A stretch of DNA of 64,000 nt. Origin: Nostocales cyanobacterium LEGE 11386. GTDB taxonomy: Bacteria; Cyanobacteriota; Cyanobacteriia; Cyanobacteriales; Nostocaceae. Position 1 is the first letter of the stretch; every line of letters starts with the position of its first letter. Positions 36,385 through 44,460 of the stretch are shown here, one piece after another. Position numbers and translations under genes: made by a program. The stretch spans positions 1 through 64,000 of the forward strand of contig JADEXK010000002.1 in assembly GCA_015207155.1 (NCBI GenBank), written 5' to 3'. The notes under the pieces were generated by a model. It ran no database searches. It was not told the DNA's origin and was given only the letters and a program-made list of their open reading frames with translations.

Positions 36385-36469
36385 GAAGAAAGCACTTGTA
36401 ATGTGAGTAATGTTTTGGTGATTCTGCTATATCAGTCTTTTAAATAACCCCATTCACCGTGATTTAATC

Positions 36470-38650
36470 ATGCAGGTACTACGTTGTCTTCCCAAGCAAG
36501 AAATTATCAACCTCAGCGTTAGTTTGGGGCGTGGCGGTGAAGCTTGTATCTATGCAGTACCGTCCTGTGGTGATTTAGTGGCGAAGGTTTATCATAAACC
36601 CACTGTTGCTCACGCTCACAAACTGCGGGCGATGCTTGCTAACCCACCGGAAAATCCTACGGCTAGCTTGGGACATATTTCTATTGCTTGGCCACAGGAT
36701 ATCTTACGGGCAGTAGATGCGAACAATGGCATCATTGGCTTTTTGATGCCCCGGATTCGCGGGATGCGCCCAATTATTGACTTTTACAACCCTAGAACTC
36801 GTCGCCAACACTGTCCTTTATTCAATTATCAGTACTTACTTCGTACAGCGCGCAATCTAGCGGCGGCTTTTGCTGCTTTGCATAATAGTGGATATTGTGT
36901 TGGCGATGTGAATGAGTCAAATATTCTCGTCAGCGATACAGCATTGGTAACGTTGGTAGACACGGACTCTTTTCAGGTGCGTGACCCAGACAGCAATGTT
37001 GTTTACCGTTGTCCAGTGGGTAAACCAGAGTTTACCCCACCGGAACTACAAAATAAAATTTTTGCACAACACGATCGCGATATTCCTCATGACTTGTTTG
37101 GCTTGGCGGTATTGATTTTTCAACTGTTAATGGAAGGGACTCACCCCTTCTCTGGAATATTTCAAGGTATTCCTGAGCCACCGCCCTACGAAGCCCGGAT
37201 TGCTGCTGGACACTTTACTTACAGTCAAAAGCGGCAAGTACCTTATTTGCCTACTCCTATTGCACCTGCTTGGGAAGTTCTTCATCCCAAGTTACAAGAA
37301 CTATTTTTACGTTGTTTTGAGGATGGTCACAACGACCCACAGCTACGCCCCAGCGCTCAAGCTTGGTTGTCGGCAGTAGCTGAAGCTGAAGATAGCTTAA
37401 TTACCTGCACTACCAATCCTCAGCATCGTTATAATAACCACCTAGATAGCTGTCCTTGGTGTGAACGTGCCTTGCGGTTGGGTGGACGTGACCCATTTCC
37501 ATCATCTCGGGCAGTCGAAAATCGCGAACATCTGCGACCACGAGTTGTCCCAAAACGGCGCTACGCCCAGAGGCCACGTTCGCCACAACCAGTTATGCCT
37601 CTGTACCAAGCAAATTATTGGCAGCCAGTAACTACTCCTAGCTATTCGTCTTATCAACGGCAGAAGAAGACAAAAGTTTATCCGGCTGTGTTGTGCTTAC
37701 TCGGTTTTGGTGTGTTGGGGTATTTGGACGTGATGGTTAAATTTACTCGTCCGTATGTTTCCCAAAATGCCTACACGCAACAAACATTAATGGCTCGTCC
37801 TCAAACCAATGATCAGACTTTGACTTTCGCCGATTACTATCAGCAGGGTCATGCTGCTTACCAAATCCGAGATTATGAGCAAGCGGTGGAAAACTTTAGC
37901 CAAGCCATTCAACAGGAACCCACAAATGCCAGAGCGTATGTCAACCGAGGCAATGCTCGCTACAACTTGAAAGATTACGAAGGCGCACTCAAAGACTATA
38001 ACCAAGCTTTGCAAATTAATCCTAATGAAATCAAAGCTTTTGTGAATCGGGGTAATACCCGCTATATGCTGGCTGAATATAGCAACGATCCTGATCGAGA
38101 ATATAACCAAGCGATCGCTGATTTTAATCAAGCTCTCCGGATTAATAATCAGGAAACTGAAGCTTATATTAGAAGGGGTATTGTCCGTTCTCAGATGGCT
38201 AGATACAGTAGCGAATCTGTGCAAGATTACAAACAAGCAATTGTTGATTTTACCCAGGCAATTCGATTGAACGTATCCAATGCCGAGGCTTATTTTCAGC
38301 GAGGTGAAGTTCGCCATAAAATGGCTCAATTTAGTAGCGATTTTGTTCAAGAATATCAACAGGCGATCGCTGACTTTAACCAAGCACTACAGATTAATGA
38401 CAAACTAGCGAAAGTCTATCTCAAACGAGGGATGATTCGCTATGAACTTACACAATATGCTGGTAGTCAATCTGATCCTAATAATTTGAAAGCTATTGAA
38501 GATTTACAGACAGCTGCTAGACTTTCCCTAGAACAAGAGGATACGGAAAATTACCAGCAAGCACTTAGCAGTATTTGTGTAATTGTAGAAAGTGAATGTA
38601 CTGCCTTATTACAAAGCTCTGCTATGTGGGAATATACAGGCACAAATTAA
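36470..38650 (+). CDS. Ser/Thr protein kinase with zinc-knuckle, membrane segment and TPR repeats (TerY-P triad)
   Basis: A 726-residue fusion. Residues 1-300 are a YegI-like kinase: glycine loop LGRGGEACIY, lysine K39, an HRD-less catalytic loop VGDVNESNILV (D146, N151) and VDTDSF in place of DFG. Next comes a Cys/His segment (C313, H in PQHRYNNH, C328, C331 as CPWC) like a small zinc knuckle. Then a basic linker, one membrane helix (~403-423, YPAVLCLLGFGVLGYL) and five to six TPRs (~450-700). Some TPRs carry extra YSxxxxxEYxQAI insertions. Enteric relatives end in helix-hairpin-helix motifs; here TPRs on the far side of a membrane replace them. Likely acts with the vWA and PP2C proteins. 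Confidence 0.88.
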   Translation: MQVLRCLPKQEIINLSVSLGRGGEACIYAVPSCGDLVAKVYHKPTVAHAHKLRAMLANPPENPTASLGHISIAWPQDILRAVDANNGIIGFLMPRIRGMRPIIDFYNPRTRRQHCPLFNYQYLLRTARNLAAAFAALHNSGYCVGDVNESNILVSDTALVTLVDTDSFQVRDPDSNVVYRCPVGKPEFTPPELQNKIFAQHDRDIPHDLFGLAVLIFQLLMEGTHPFSGIFQGIPEPPPYEARIAAGHFTYSQKRQVPYLPTPIAPAWEVLHPKLQELFLRCFEDGHNDPQLRPSAQAWLSAVAEAEDSLITCTTNPQHRYNNHLDSCPWCERALRLGGRDPFPSSRAVENREHLRPRVVPKRRYAQRPRSPQPVMPLYQANYWQPVTTPSYSSYQRQKKTKVYPAVLCLLGFGVLGYLDVMVKFTRPYVSQNAYTQQTLMARPQTNDQTLTFADYYQQGHAAYQIRDYEQAVENFSQAIQQEPTNARAYVNRGNARYNLKDYEGALKDYNQALQINPNEIKAFVNRGNTRYMLAEYSNDPDREYNQAIADFNQALRINNQETEAYIRRGIVRSQMARYSSESVQDYKQAIVDFTQAIRLNVSNAEAYFQRGEVRHKMAQFSSDFVQEYQQAIADFNQALQINDKLAKVYLKRGMIRYELTQYAGSQSDPNNLKAIEDLQTAARLSLEQEDTENYQQALSSICVIVESECTALLQSSAMWEYTGTN

Positions 38651-38983
38651 TTGATAAACTAGTAAATTGTCTCACTAGTTGTTTAATAACTGCTTTTTAT
38701 ATCATCAGATATAAAAGTATAAATAATCAGGATTGGCGTTGGCTAATTCTGATTATTTATAGCTATTTTTTGCAGCAATTTAGTTATTTAATTAGAGATT
38801 TATAGAGGTTTTATATATAAAAGAAATTTATTTACATTTTCTTTATGAATTCGCCAAAAATAATCGTTAGATTATGTACGGAGGAAAAGACATTATTTAG
38901 AGAATTTTCTCCAATTAAAGTGCATCTTCTTCATGGCGAAAAATTTAAATGAAAAACTACCTGTAAATCTCCAAGGTAATTGT
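38651..38983. other. Leader region of the HEP island
   Basis: About 330 AT-rich bases before rfbF. It presumably holds the promoter of the polysaccharide cluster. I see no confident operator; no repeat is present. Confidence 0.4.
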
Positions 38984-39757
38984 ATGAAAGCGGTGATTCT
39001 GGCTGGAGGACTTGGTACACGCCTCAGTGAAGAAACTAGTATCAGACCCAAGCCAATGGTGGAAATTGGTGGAAAACCAATTCTCTGGCACATCATGAAG
39101 ACTTACTCTGCCCACGGAATTAATGACTTCATCATTTGTTGTGGATATAAAGGTTACATCATTAAAGAGTATTTTGCTAATTACTTTTTACACATGTCAG
39201 ATGTTACCTTTGATATGCGATTTAATCAGATGAATATACATTCTGGTTATGCTGAACCCTGGCGTGTCACTTTAGTCAATACAGGTGATTATACAATGAC
39301 AGGCGGACGCTTAAAACGCATCAGTGAGCATGTTGGTAATGATACTTTTTGCTTCACTTACGGTGATGGTGTAAGTGATATAAATATTACAGAACTAATT
39401 AAGTTTCATAAAGAGCAAAAAACCTTAGCAACCCTCAGTGCAGTGCAACCAGCCGGACGCTTTGGTGCTATTTCCTTAGGTCAAGAACAAACTAAAATCA
39501 ACAGCTTTCGGGAAAAACCTGAAGGTGATGGAGCCTGGATTAATGGCGGTTATTTTGTTTTAGAACCGGAAGTAATTAACTTGATTGCTGATGACTCTAC
39601 AGTTTGGGAAAAAGAACCATTAGAAAAGCTAGCTGAAATGGATCAGCTATCTGCTTTCAAACATCAAGGTTTTTGGCAGCCGATGGATACATTACGCGAT
39701 AAAAACCACCTAGAAGAGCTATGGAAGAGTGGCCAGGCTCCTTGGAAAGTGTGGTAG
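38984..39757 (+). CDS. rfbF: Glucose-1-phosphate cytidylyltransferase
   Basis: A 257-residue cytoplasmic nucleotidyltransferase making CDP-glucose from CTP and glucose 1-phosphate. Signatures: MKAVILAGGLGTRLSEET, RPKPMVEIGGKPILWHIM, FCFTYGDGVSDI, REKPEGDGAWINGGYFV, and the WQPMDTLRDK end, the RfbF/DdhA pattern. The ATG at 38984 has AAGG about 9 bases upstream; the frame runs open to 38933, but the extra residues are not conserved-looking. First gene of the polysaccharide island; the next gene encodes the enzyme that uses its product. Confidence 0.93.
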   Translation: MKAVILAGGLGTRLSEETSIRPKPMVEIGGKPILWHIMKTYSAHGINDFIICCGYKGYIIKEYFANYFLHMSDVTFDMRFNQMNIHSGYAEPWRVTLVNTGDYTMTGGRLKRISEHVGNDTFCFTYGDGVSDINITELIKFHKEQKTLATLSAVQPAGRFGAISLGQEQTKINSFREKPEGDGAWINGGYFVLEPEVINLIADDSTVWEKEPLEKLAEMDQLSAFKHQGFWQPMDTLRDKNHLEELWKSGQAPWKVW

Positions 39758-39972
39758 GGACATAAGGGAATACAAGAGGAAATTGGCGCAAAACCTCCCC
39801 CATCCAATTCGTGAGCAATTGTGCCGGATTGTAGAGCGATCGCCTTGATAAATTAGGTAAACTTCACCCCCAAGTCAGCATGATGACTGTTAGCAGATCA
39901 TGCAGAAGTTGAGGGATTCAAGTCTCTCGAAAAAATGTGGAATTCTGGTCAAGCAAAATTGAAGGTGTGGTG

Positions 39973-41121
39973 ATGTCAGCGAATTTTTGGACTGGAAAAA
40001 AAGTTTTTGTTACAGGACATACGGGCTTTAAAGGCAGTTGGTTATGTCTGTGGTTACAAATGTTAGGGGCTGAGGTGATTGGTTATGCTTTAACGCCCCC
40101 AACATCTCCCAGTTTGTTTGAGTTAGCTAACGTTGCTCATGGAATGACATCAGTAGTAGGTGATATCAAAGATTTAAACTTGCTTGAGCAAGTGATGCAG
40201 TCATCCCAACCAGATATCGTTATTCATATGGCAGCTCAAGCACTGGTGCGGGAATCTTATCACAACCCAGTAGATACCTATGCTGTCAATATCATGGGTA
40301 CGGTGAATGTATTGGAAGCTGTACGGTCTGTATCTAGCGTCAGAGCCGTAGTCAGCATCACCTCCGATAAATGTTATGAAAATCGGGAATGGGTTTGGGG
40401 CTACCGGGAAAGTGATCCTATGGGAGGATATGACCCTTATAGCAGTAGTAAAGGATGTGCTGAGTTAGTTGCAACAGCTTATCGTCAATCTTTTTTCAAT
40501 CCTGCTGATTACGGACAACATGGGGTAGCTATAGCCACTGTCCGCGCCGGTAATGTGATTGGTGGCGGCGATTGGGCTAAAGACCGTCTAATTCCTGATA
40601 TTCTCAACGCTTGGCTGTCAGGAAAAGAAGTAGTAATTAGAAATCCCCAAGCCGTCCGACCTTGGCAGCATGTTTTGGAACCACTCAATGGTTACTTAAT
40701 GCTGGCAGAAAAACTGTTTACTCAAGGTTCACTTTACAACGGAGGTTGGAATTTTGGGCCGGATGAGTCAGGAGTAAAAACAGTGTTTTGGGTAGTTGAA
40801 CAACTCAAACAGTTTTGGGGTAAAGACGCTAGTTGGACTAAAGATAGTAGAATTCAACCCCACGAAGCCAATTACTTAACCTTGGATTGTTCTAAAGCTC
40901 GGACGCAAATCAACTGGGAACCCCAATTAGACTTAGCAACAGCCTTAGCTTGGATAGTTGATTGGACAAAAGCATGGCAACAAGGCTGCGACATGAAGCA
41001 AAAGAGTCAAGCTCAAATTCAGCAGTTCATGCAACTTGCATATTTACAGCCACGAGAAATGCCTGTATTGGGAGTTGAAGCAGTGGGAAATGTGGCGCAA
41101 GTAGCTGAATCGAGAAATTAA
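39973..41121 (+). CDS. rfbG: CDP-glucose 4,6-dehydratase
   Basis: A 382-residue extended SDR. KVFVTGHTGFKGSWLCLWL gives the NAD-binding glycine pattern with the typical TGFKGSW of RfbG. Catalytic elements are SITSDKCYEN and the YxxxK pair in DPYSSSKGCAELV. It converts CDP-glucose to CDP-4-keto-6-deoxyglucose. Start at 39973 (MSANFWTGKK), with AAGG upstream. With rfbF it commits CDP-glucose to a 6-deoxysugar used in the envelope polysaccharide. The last ~45 residues after the SDR core are a polar tail. Confidence 0.93.
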   Translation: MSANFWTGKKVFVTGHTGFKGSWLCLWLQMLGAEVIGYALTPPTSPSLFELANVAHGMTSVVGDIKDLNLLEQVMQSSQPDIVIHMAAQALVRESYHNPVDTYAVNIMGTVNVLEAVRSVSSVRAVVSITSDKCYENREWVWGYRESDPMGGYDPYSSSKGCAELVATAYRQSFFNPADYGQHGVAIATVRAGNVIGGGDWAKDRLIPDILNAWLSGKEVVIRNPQAVRPWQHVLEPLNGYLMLAEKLFTQGSLYNGGWNFGPDESGVKTVFWVVEQLKQFWGKDASWTKDSRIQPHEANYLTLDCSKARTQINWEPQLDLATALAWIVDWTKAWQQGCDMKQKSQAQIQQFMQLAYLQPREMPVLGVEAVGNVAQVAESRN

Positions 41122-41159
41122 AAACAACTGACATACACAATTCAAACCTTAATTACACC

Positions 41160-42056
41160 ATGTTTACTAATGTTGGGGACAAGTTTTTTTCCCTCAGATC
41201 AGAGTTAGATTATAGAACATCATGTTGGCAACATGGAAAAAAGTTGCCCAAATTAGCAGCAAGCGATCGCGTAATTCTTGACTCGATTAAACGTGATGGA
41301 ATTCACATTACAAACCTCACAGAATTAGGATTAAATTCCACCTCACAATTACTCAATTCTGCTTACAGTCTCTTGCCAAGTATGGGAACAGCTAACTACC
41401 GCAGTTCCACCCAAAATCCGCCAGAAATTTACATAGTTACGGATTTACCAGCATTCTATAACTGGGGAAGAGAACAAAGGCTGTTCAATATTATCGAAAA
41501 TTACATTGGTCTTCCCGTTGCTTATCATGGTGTACATTTACGCAAAGATTTTGCCAACACAGAGCAGTTCCAAACATTGCTATGGCATAGAGATATAGAA
41601 GACCGTCGAGTTCTCAAAATTATTGTCTACTTAAATGATGTGGAAGAAAAACATGGGCCTTTTGAATATGTGCCAATATCTTTAATTTCCAGATCACAAG
41701 CTTATCGAATTAAACGCCAAATTAAAAACTTAGGAGGAATTGATGATCAAACGCTAAATAAAATTGTCCCAAAATCCGCGTGGAAGTCTTGTCCAGGCCC
41801 AGCAGGCACTGTTATTTTTGCTGATACAAGACGAATTTTACATCATGGCACCCTCCGCACCGAAGAACGGTCAACACTGTTTTTTGTCTATACTGCCAAC
41901 CCTCCCAAGCGTCCAGAATTGTGTACTCATTACTGGGATAATACGTATCCCAGACCAAATTTAAATAGAGAATTTGATGAATTGAAAAGCCCGATCCGTG
42001 AAGGGATGGGGCTTAAGGAAGAAGGAAGGGCTATCGTTCCAGTGTTTGCAGAGTAG
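41160..42056 (+). CDS. Phytanoyl-CoA dioxygenase-like 2-oxoglutarate/Fe(II) oxygenase
   Basis: A 298-residue protein with a double-stranded beta-helix oxygenase pattern: the HxD pair in LLWHRDIEDRRVLKI, the NDVEEKHGPFEYVP segment, then GTVIFADTRRILHHGTLR with the distal histidine and TEERSTLFFVY with the 2-oxoglutarate-binding arginine. It sits 38 bases after rfbG, inside a sugar nucleotide cluster, so it may hydroxylate a sugar, lipid carrier or amino acid during polysaccharide assembly; the substrate is unknown. The last residues (GLKEEGRAIVPVFAE) overlap the end of a four-helix-bundle gene remnant on the other strand, so the C-terminus may be altered. Confidence 0.8.
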   Translation: MFTNVGDKFFSLRSELDYRTSCWQHGKKLPKLAASDRVILDSIKRDGIHITNLTELGLNSTSQLLNSAYSLLPSMGTANYRSSTQNPPEIYIVTDLPAFYNWGREQRLFNIIENYIGLPVAYHGVHLRKDFANTEQFQTLLWHRDIEDRRVLKIIVYLNDVEEKHGPFEYVPISLISRSQAYRIKRQIKNLGGIDDQTLNKIVPKSAWKSCPGPAGTVIFADTRRILHHGTLRTEERSTLFFVYTANPPKRPELCTHYWDNTYPRPNLNREFDELKSPIREGMGLKEEGRAIVPVFAE

Positions 42057-42171
42057 ATACGAGAATACGCTGCATTTCATCAACCTCTTTTAAAGCAGAA
42101 TCAAACATTGCAGGGGCAAGTAATTTTACTTCTTTAGCAATAATTAACTGCGTGTCTAACTCCCTTAAAGT
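42031..42171 (-). pseudogene. C-terminal remnant of a four-helix-bundle (23S rRNA intervening-sequence-like) protein
   Basis: Read on the minus strand, 46 codons to a stop at 42031 give LRELDTQLIIAKEVKLL, DSALKEVDEMQRILVSTLQ and TLER, the last two helices of the four helix bundle (TIGR02436/S23) family. Upstream the frame dissolves into a cttcttcc tandem repeat (42177-42206) and there is no start or first half. The end overlaps the dioxygenase gene by 26 bases. Confidence 0.6.
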
Positions 42172-42176
42172 TATCA

Positions 42177-42206
42177 CTTCTTCCTTCTTGCTTCTTCCCT
42201 CTTCCT
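42177..42206. repeat. Short tandem cttcttcc-like repeat
   Basis: A pyrimidine-rich array of cttcttc/cttcc units, located where the four-helix-bundle remnant is broken off and just before the epimerase gene. Confidence 0.7.
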
Positions 42207-42228
42207 TAGTTAACTACTGATAATTTCT

Positions 42229-42804
42229 ATGATTCTTACCACAACCGCACTCCAAGACGCATTCATTATTGACGTAGAAAGAAAGCCAGATCATCGCGGT
42301 TTTTTTGCCCGTGGTTTCTGCGCTCAAGAATTTGTGGCACATGGTTTGAAGTCCACAGTTGCCCAATGTAATATTTCTTTTAATCACAAAAAAGGCACTG
42401 TGAGGGGAATGCATTATCAAGTTTCTCCAGCCGCAGAAACAAAATTAGTGCGCTGTACTAAAGGCGCTATCTATGACGTAATTATTGATATGCGTCCTGA
42501 ATCGTCGACTTTTTTATCACATATTGGTGTGGAATTAACCGCAGAAAATCACCGGGCTTTGTATGTACCAGAAATGTTTGCCCACGGTTATCAAACTCTC
42601 ACAGATGATGCTGAGGTAATGTATCAAGTAAGTGAATTTTATACACCAGGATATGAACGAGGATTACGCTATGATGACCCGTTTTTTAATATTGAATGGC
42701 CTCTAGCAGTAACTGAAATTTCTGAGAAAGACTTAAATTGGACTTTATTAGAAATGATCCCCGTTGGTTGTGCAGATTCTATACCAATGCTCAATCATTC
42801 ATGA
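42229..42804 (+). CDS. rfbC: dTDP-4-dehydrorhamnose 3,5-epimerase family protein
   Basis: A 191-residue cupin of the RmlC/RfbC family. Motifs: DHRGFFARGFCAQEF (substrate base region), NISFNHKKGTVRGMHYQ with the catalytic histidine in RGMHYQ, KLVRCTKGAIYDVIIDMRP, and LYVPEMFAHGYQTL. In this setting it probably epimerises the CDP-4-keto-6-deoxy sugar made by RfbF and RfbG rather than a dTDP sugar; no RmlA or RmlB is present here. Gene follows a repeat-rich gap of 170 bases; the next gene starts 62 bases on. Confidence 0.88.
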   Translation: MILTTTALQDAFIIDVERKPDHRGFFARGFCAQEFVAHGLKSTVAQCNISFNHKKGTVRGMHYQVSPAAETKLVRCTKGAIYDVIIDMRPESSTFLSHIGVELTAENHRALYVPEMFAHGYQTLTDDAEVMYQVSEFYTPGYERGLRYDDPFFNIEWPLAVTEISEKDLNWTLLEMIPVGCADSIPMLNHS

Positions 42805-42866
42805 GTTGAGAAACCGGGGTTTGGAAATTTCTTGAGCAAACTAAAATTAATACAGGAATTTAACTA

Positions 42867-44180
42867 ATGATTATTATTGATCGTGCCTTACAAGCCCGCG
42901 CCGCAGCAGGTAATCCAGTAAAAGTGGGGATGATTGGTGCTGGTTTTATGGGTCGAGGTATTGCTAATCAGATTATTAATTCAGTTCCCGGAATGGAGTT
43001 AGTTGCTATTTTTAGCCGTCAGGTTGATGCCGCTAAACGAGCTTATACAGAAGCGGGACAAGAAAATATGCAAGTTGTGACAACTGTAACTGAATTAGAA
43101 GACGCGATCGCCAACCATAAATATGCAGTCACCGAAGATGTCCAATTACTCTGCCAAGCAGAGGGAATTGATGCCATCATCGAAGTCACCGGTGCAGTAG
43201 AATTTGGCGCTCATGTAGTCATGGAGGCGATTGCTCATCGCAAACATGTGATTATGATGAATGCCGAACTCGACGCTACTATCGGCCCCATCCTGAAAGT
43301 ATACGCCGACAAAGCCGGAGTCATTCTCAGCGCCTGTGATGGTGATCAGCCAGGGGTAGAAATGAATCTCTACCGATTTGTCAAAAGTATTGGTCTGACT
43401 CCATTATTGTGCGGTAACATTAAAGGACTTCAAGACCCCTATCGCAATCCTACGACCCAAGCAGGATTTGCTAAACGTTGGGGTCAAAAAGCCCACATGG
43501 TAACCAGCTTTGCCGACGGGACAAAAATTTCCTTCGAGCAAGCGATCGTTGCCAACGCTACAGGTATGAAAGTCGCCCAGCGCGGAATGCTAGGTTACGA
43601 CTTCCGTGGTCATGTTGATGAAATGACCCACATGTACGATGTTGAACAACTCCAGGAATTAGGTGGCATTGTTGATTATGTAGTTGGTGCTAAACCTAGC
43701 CCCGGTGTATTTGTATTTGCTACTCATCAAGACCCCAAGCAACGCCACTATCTAGACTTATACAAGTTAGGTGAAGGCCCTCTATATAGCTTCTATACTC
43801 CCTATCACCTTTGTCATTTTGAAGTGCCATTATCTGTTGCTCGTGCTGTCCTGTTTCAGGATACTGTCTTGTCTCCACTAGCAGGGCCAGTAGTAGATGT
43901 AGTCACCACCGCTAAAATTAATCTGAAAGCTGGGGAAACCCTAGATGGTATTGGCTACTACATGACCTACGGCCAATGTGAAAATTCCCCCATCGTTCAA
44001 GAGCAAAAACTACTCCCAATCGGTTTAGCTGAAGGATGTCGCCTAAAACGAGATATTCCTCAGGATCAAGTCCTGACTTACGATGATGTAGAGTTGCCTG
44101 AAGGTAGACTTTGTGACCAACTACGCGCTGAACAAAACACTTATTTTGCATCAGAAAAAGTTTTAGCAGCCGTTGGGTAG
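42867..44180 (+). CDS. NAD(P)-dependent oxidoreductase with SAF domain (homoserine dehydrogenase-like, COG4091)
   Basis: A 437-residue protein. The N-terminal Rossmann domain has VKVGMIGAGFMGRGIANQI, AIIEVTGAVEFGAHVVMEAI and VIMMNAELDATIG. The middle holds LSACDGDQPGVEMNLYRF. The C-terminal SAF domain holds LPIGLAEGCRLKRDIPQDQVLTYDDVELP. Members of this family occur in several polysaccharide clusters and probably oxidise or reduce a keto-sugar nucleotide; the exact reaction is not known to me. The ATG follows an AGGAA sequence. By position it corresponds, from memory, to alr2831 of the Anabaena HEP island. Confidence 0.82.
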   Translation: MIIIDRALQARAAAGNPVKVGMIGAGFMGRGIANQIINSVPGMELVAIFSRQVDAAKRAYTEAGQENMQVVTTVTELEDAIANHKYAVTEDVQLLCQAEGIDAIIEVTGAVEFGAHVVMEAIAHRKHVIMMNAELDATIGPILKVYADKAGVILSACDGDQPGVEMNLYRFVKSIGLTPLLCGNIKGLQDPYRNPTTQAGFAKRWGQKAHMVTSFADGTKISFEQAIVANATGMKVAQRGMLGYDFRGHVDEMTHMYDVEQLQELGGIVDYVVGAKPSPGVFVFATHQDPKQRHYLDLYKLGEGPLYSFYTPYHLCHFEVPLSVARAVLFQDTVLSPLAGPVVDVVTTAKINLKAGETLDGIGYYMTYGQCENSPIVQEQKLLPIGLAEGCRLKRDIPQDQVLTYDDVELPEGRLCDQLRAEQNTYFASEKVLAAVG

Positions 44181-44222
44181 CATCAGTATTTCTATATCAA
44201 CACGTTCTGTTAAGAATTTGAT

Positions 44223-44254
44223 CCCTCTAACTCCGTCAAAGAAGAGTTAGGGGG
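44223..44254. terminator. Hairpin after the oxidoreductase gene, possible terminator
   Basis: ccctctaactc pairs with gagttaggggg over 11 positions (one G-U) with a 10-base loop. No T-run follows, so termination is uncertain; such gttaggggg hairpins also occur as dispersed repeats. Confidence 0.35.
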
Positions 44255-44381
44255 AATCTTCAACAGAAATAACAGGTTACAGAGAACAGGTGATAGGGGA
44301 CAGGTTTGAAAGTCTCTTGGTATCAGCGTCTTGCAGATAAGAAAAGAAGGTTTCCAAGAGATTTTGCCTAAGTCTTGCTTA

Positions 44382-44455
44382 ATTACGAACTACGTATCGC
44401 TAAAGCGAAAGCTCCGCTAACGCGCAGCGTTTCCGAAGGAAATATTACGAACTAC
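44382..44455. repeat. Short palindromic repeat flanked by 12-base direct repeats
   Basis: A block containing gctaaagcgaaagctccgc and cgcagcgtttccgaaggaaa is bracketed by attacgaactac at both sides (44382-44393 and 44444-44455). This looks like an insertion with target duplication immediately before the glycosyltransferase start at 44461, so it may carry or displace that gene's translation signals. Confidence 0.55.
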
Positions 44456-44460
44456 GAATT

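Noticed and set aside
37787..38383. 198-codon frame antisense to the kinase TPR region
   Set aside because: It mirrors the repetitive TPR codons; repeats in the sense gene create a long antisense frame.
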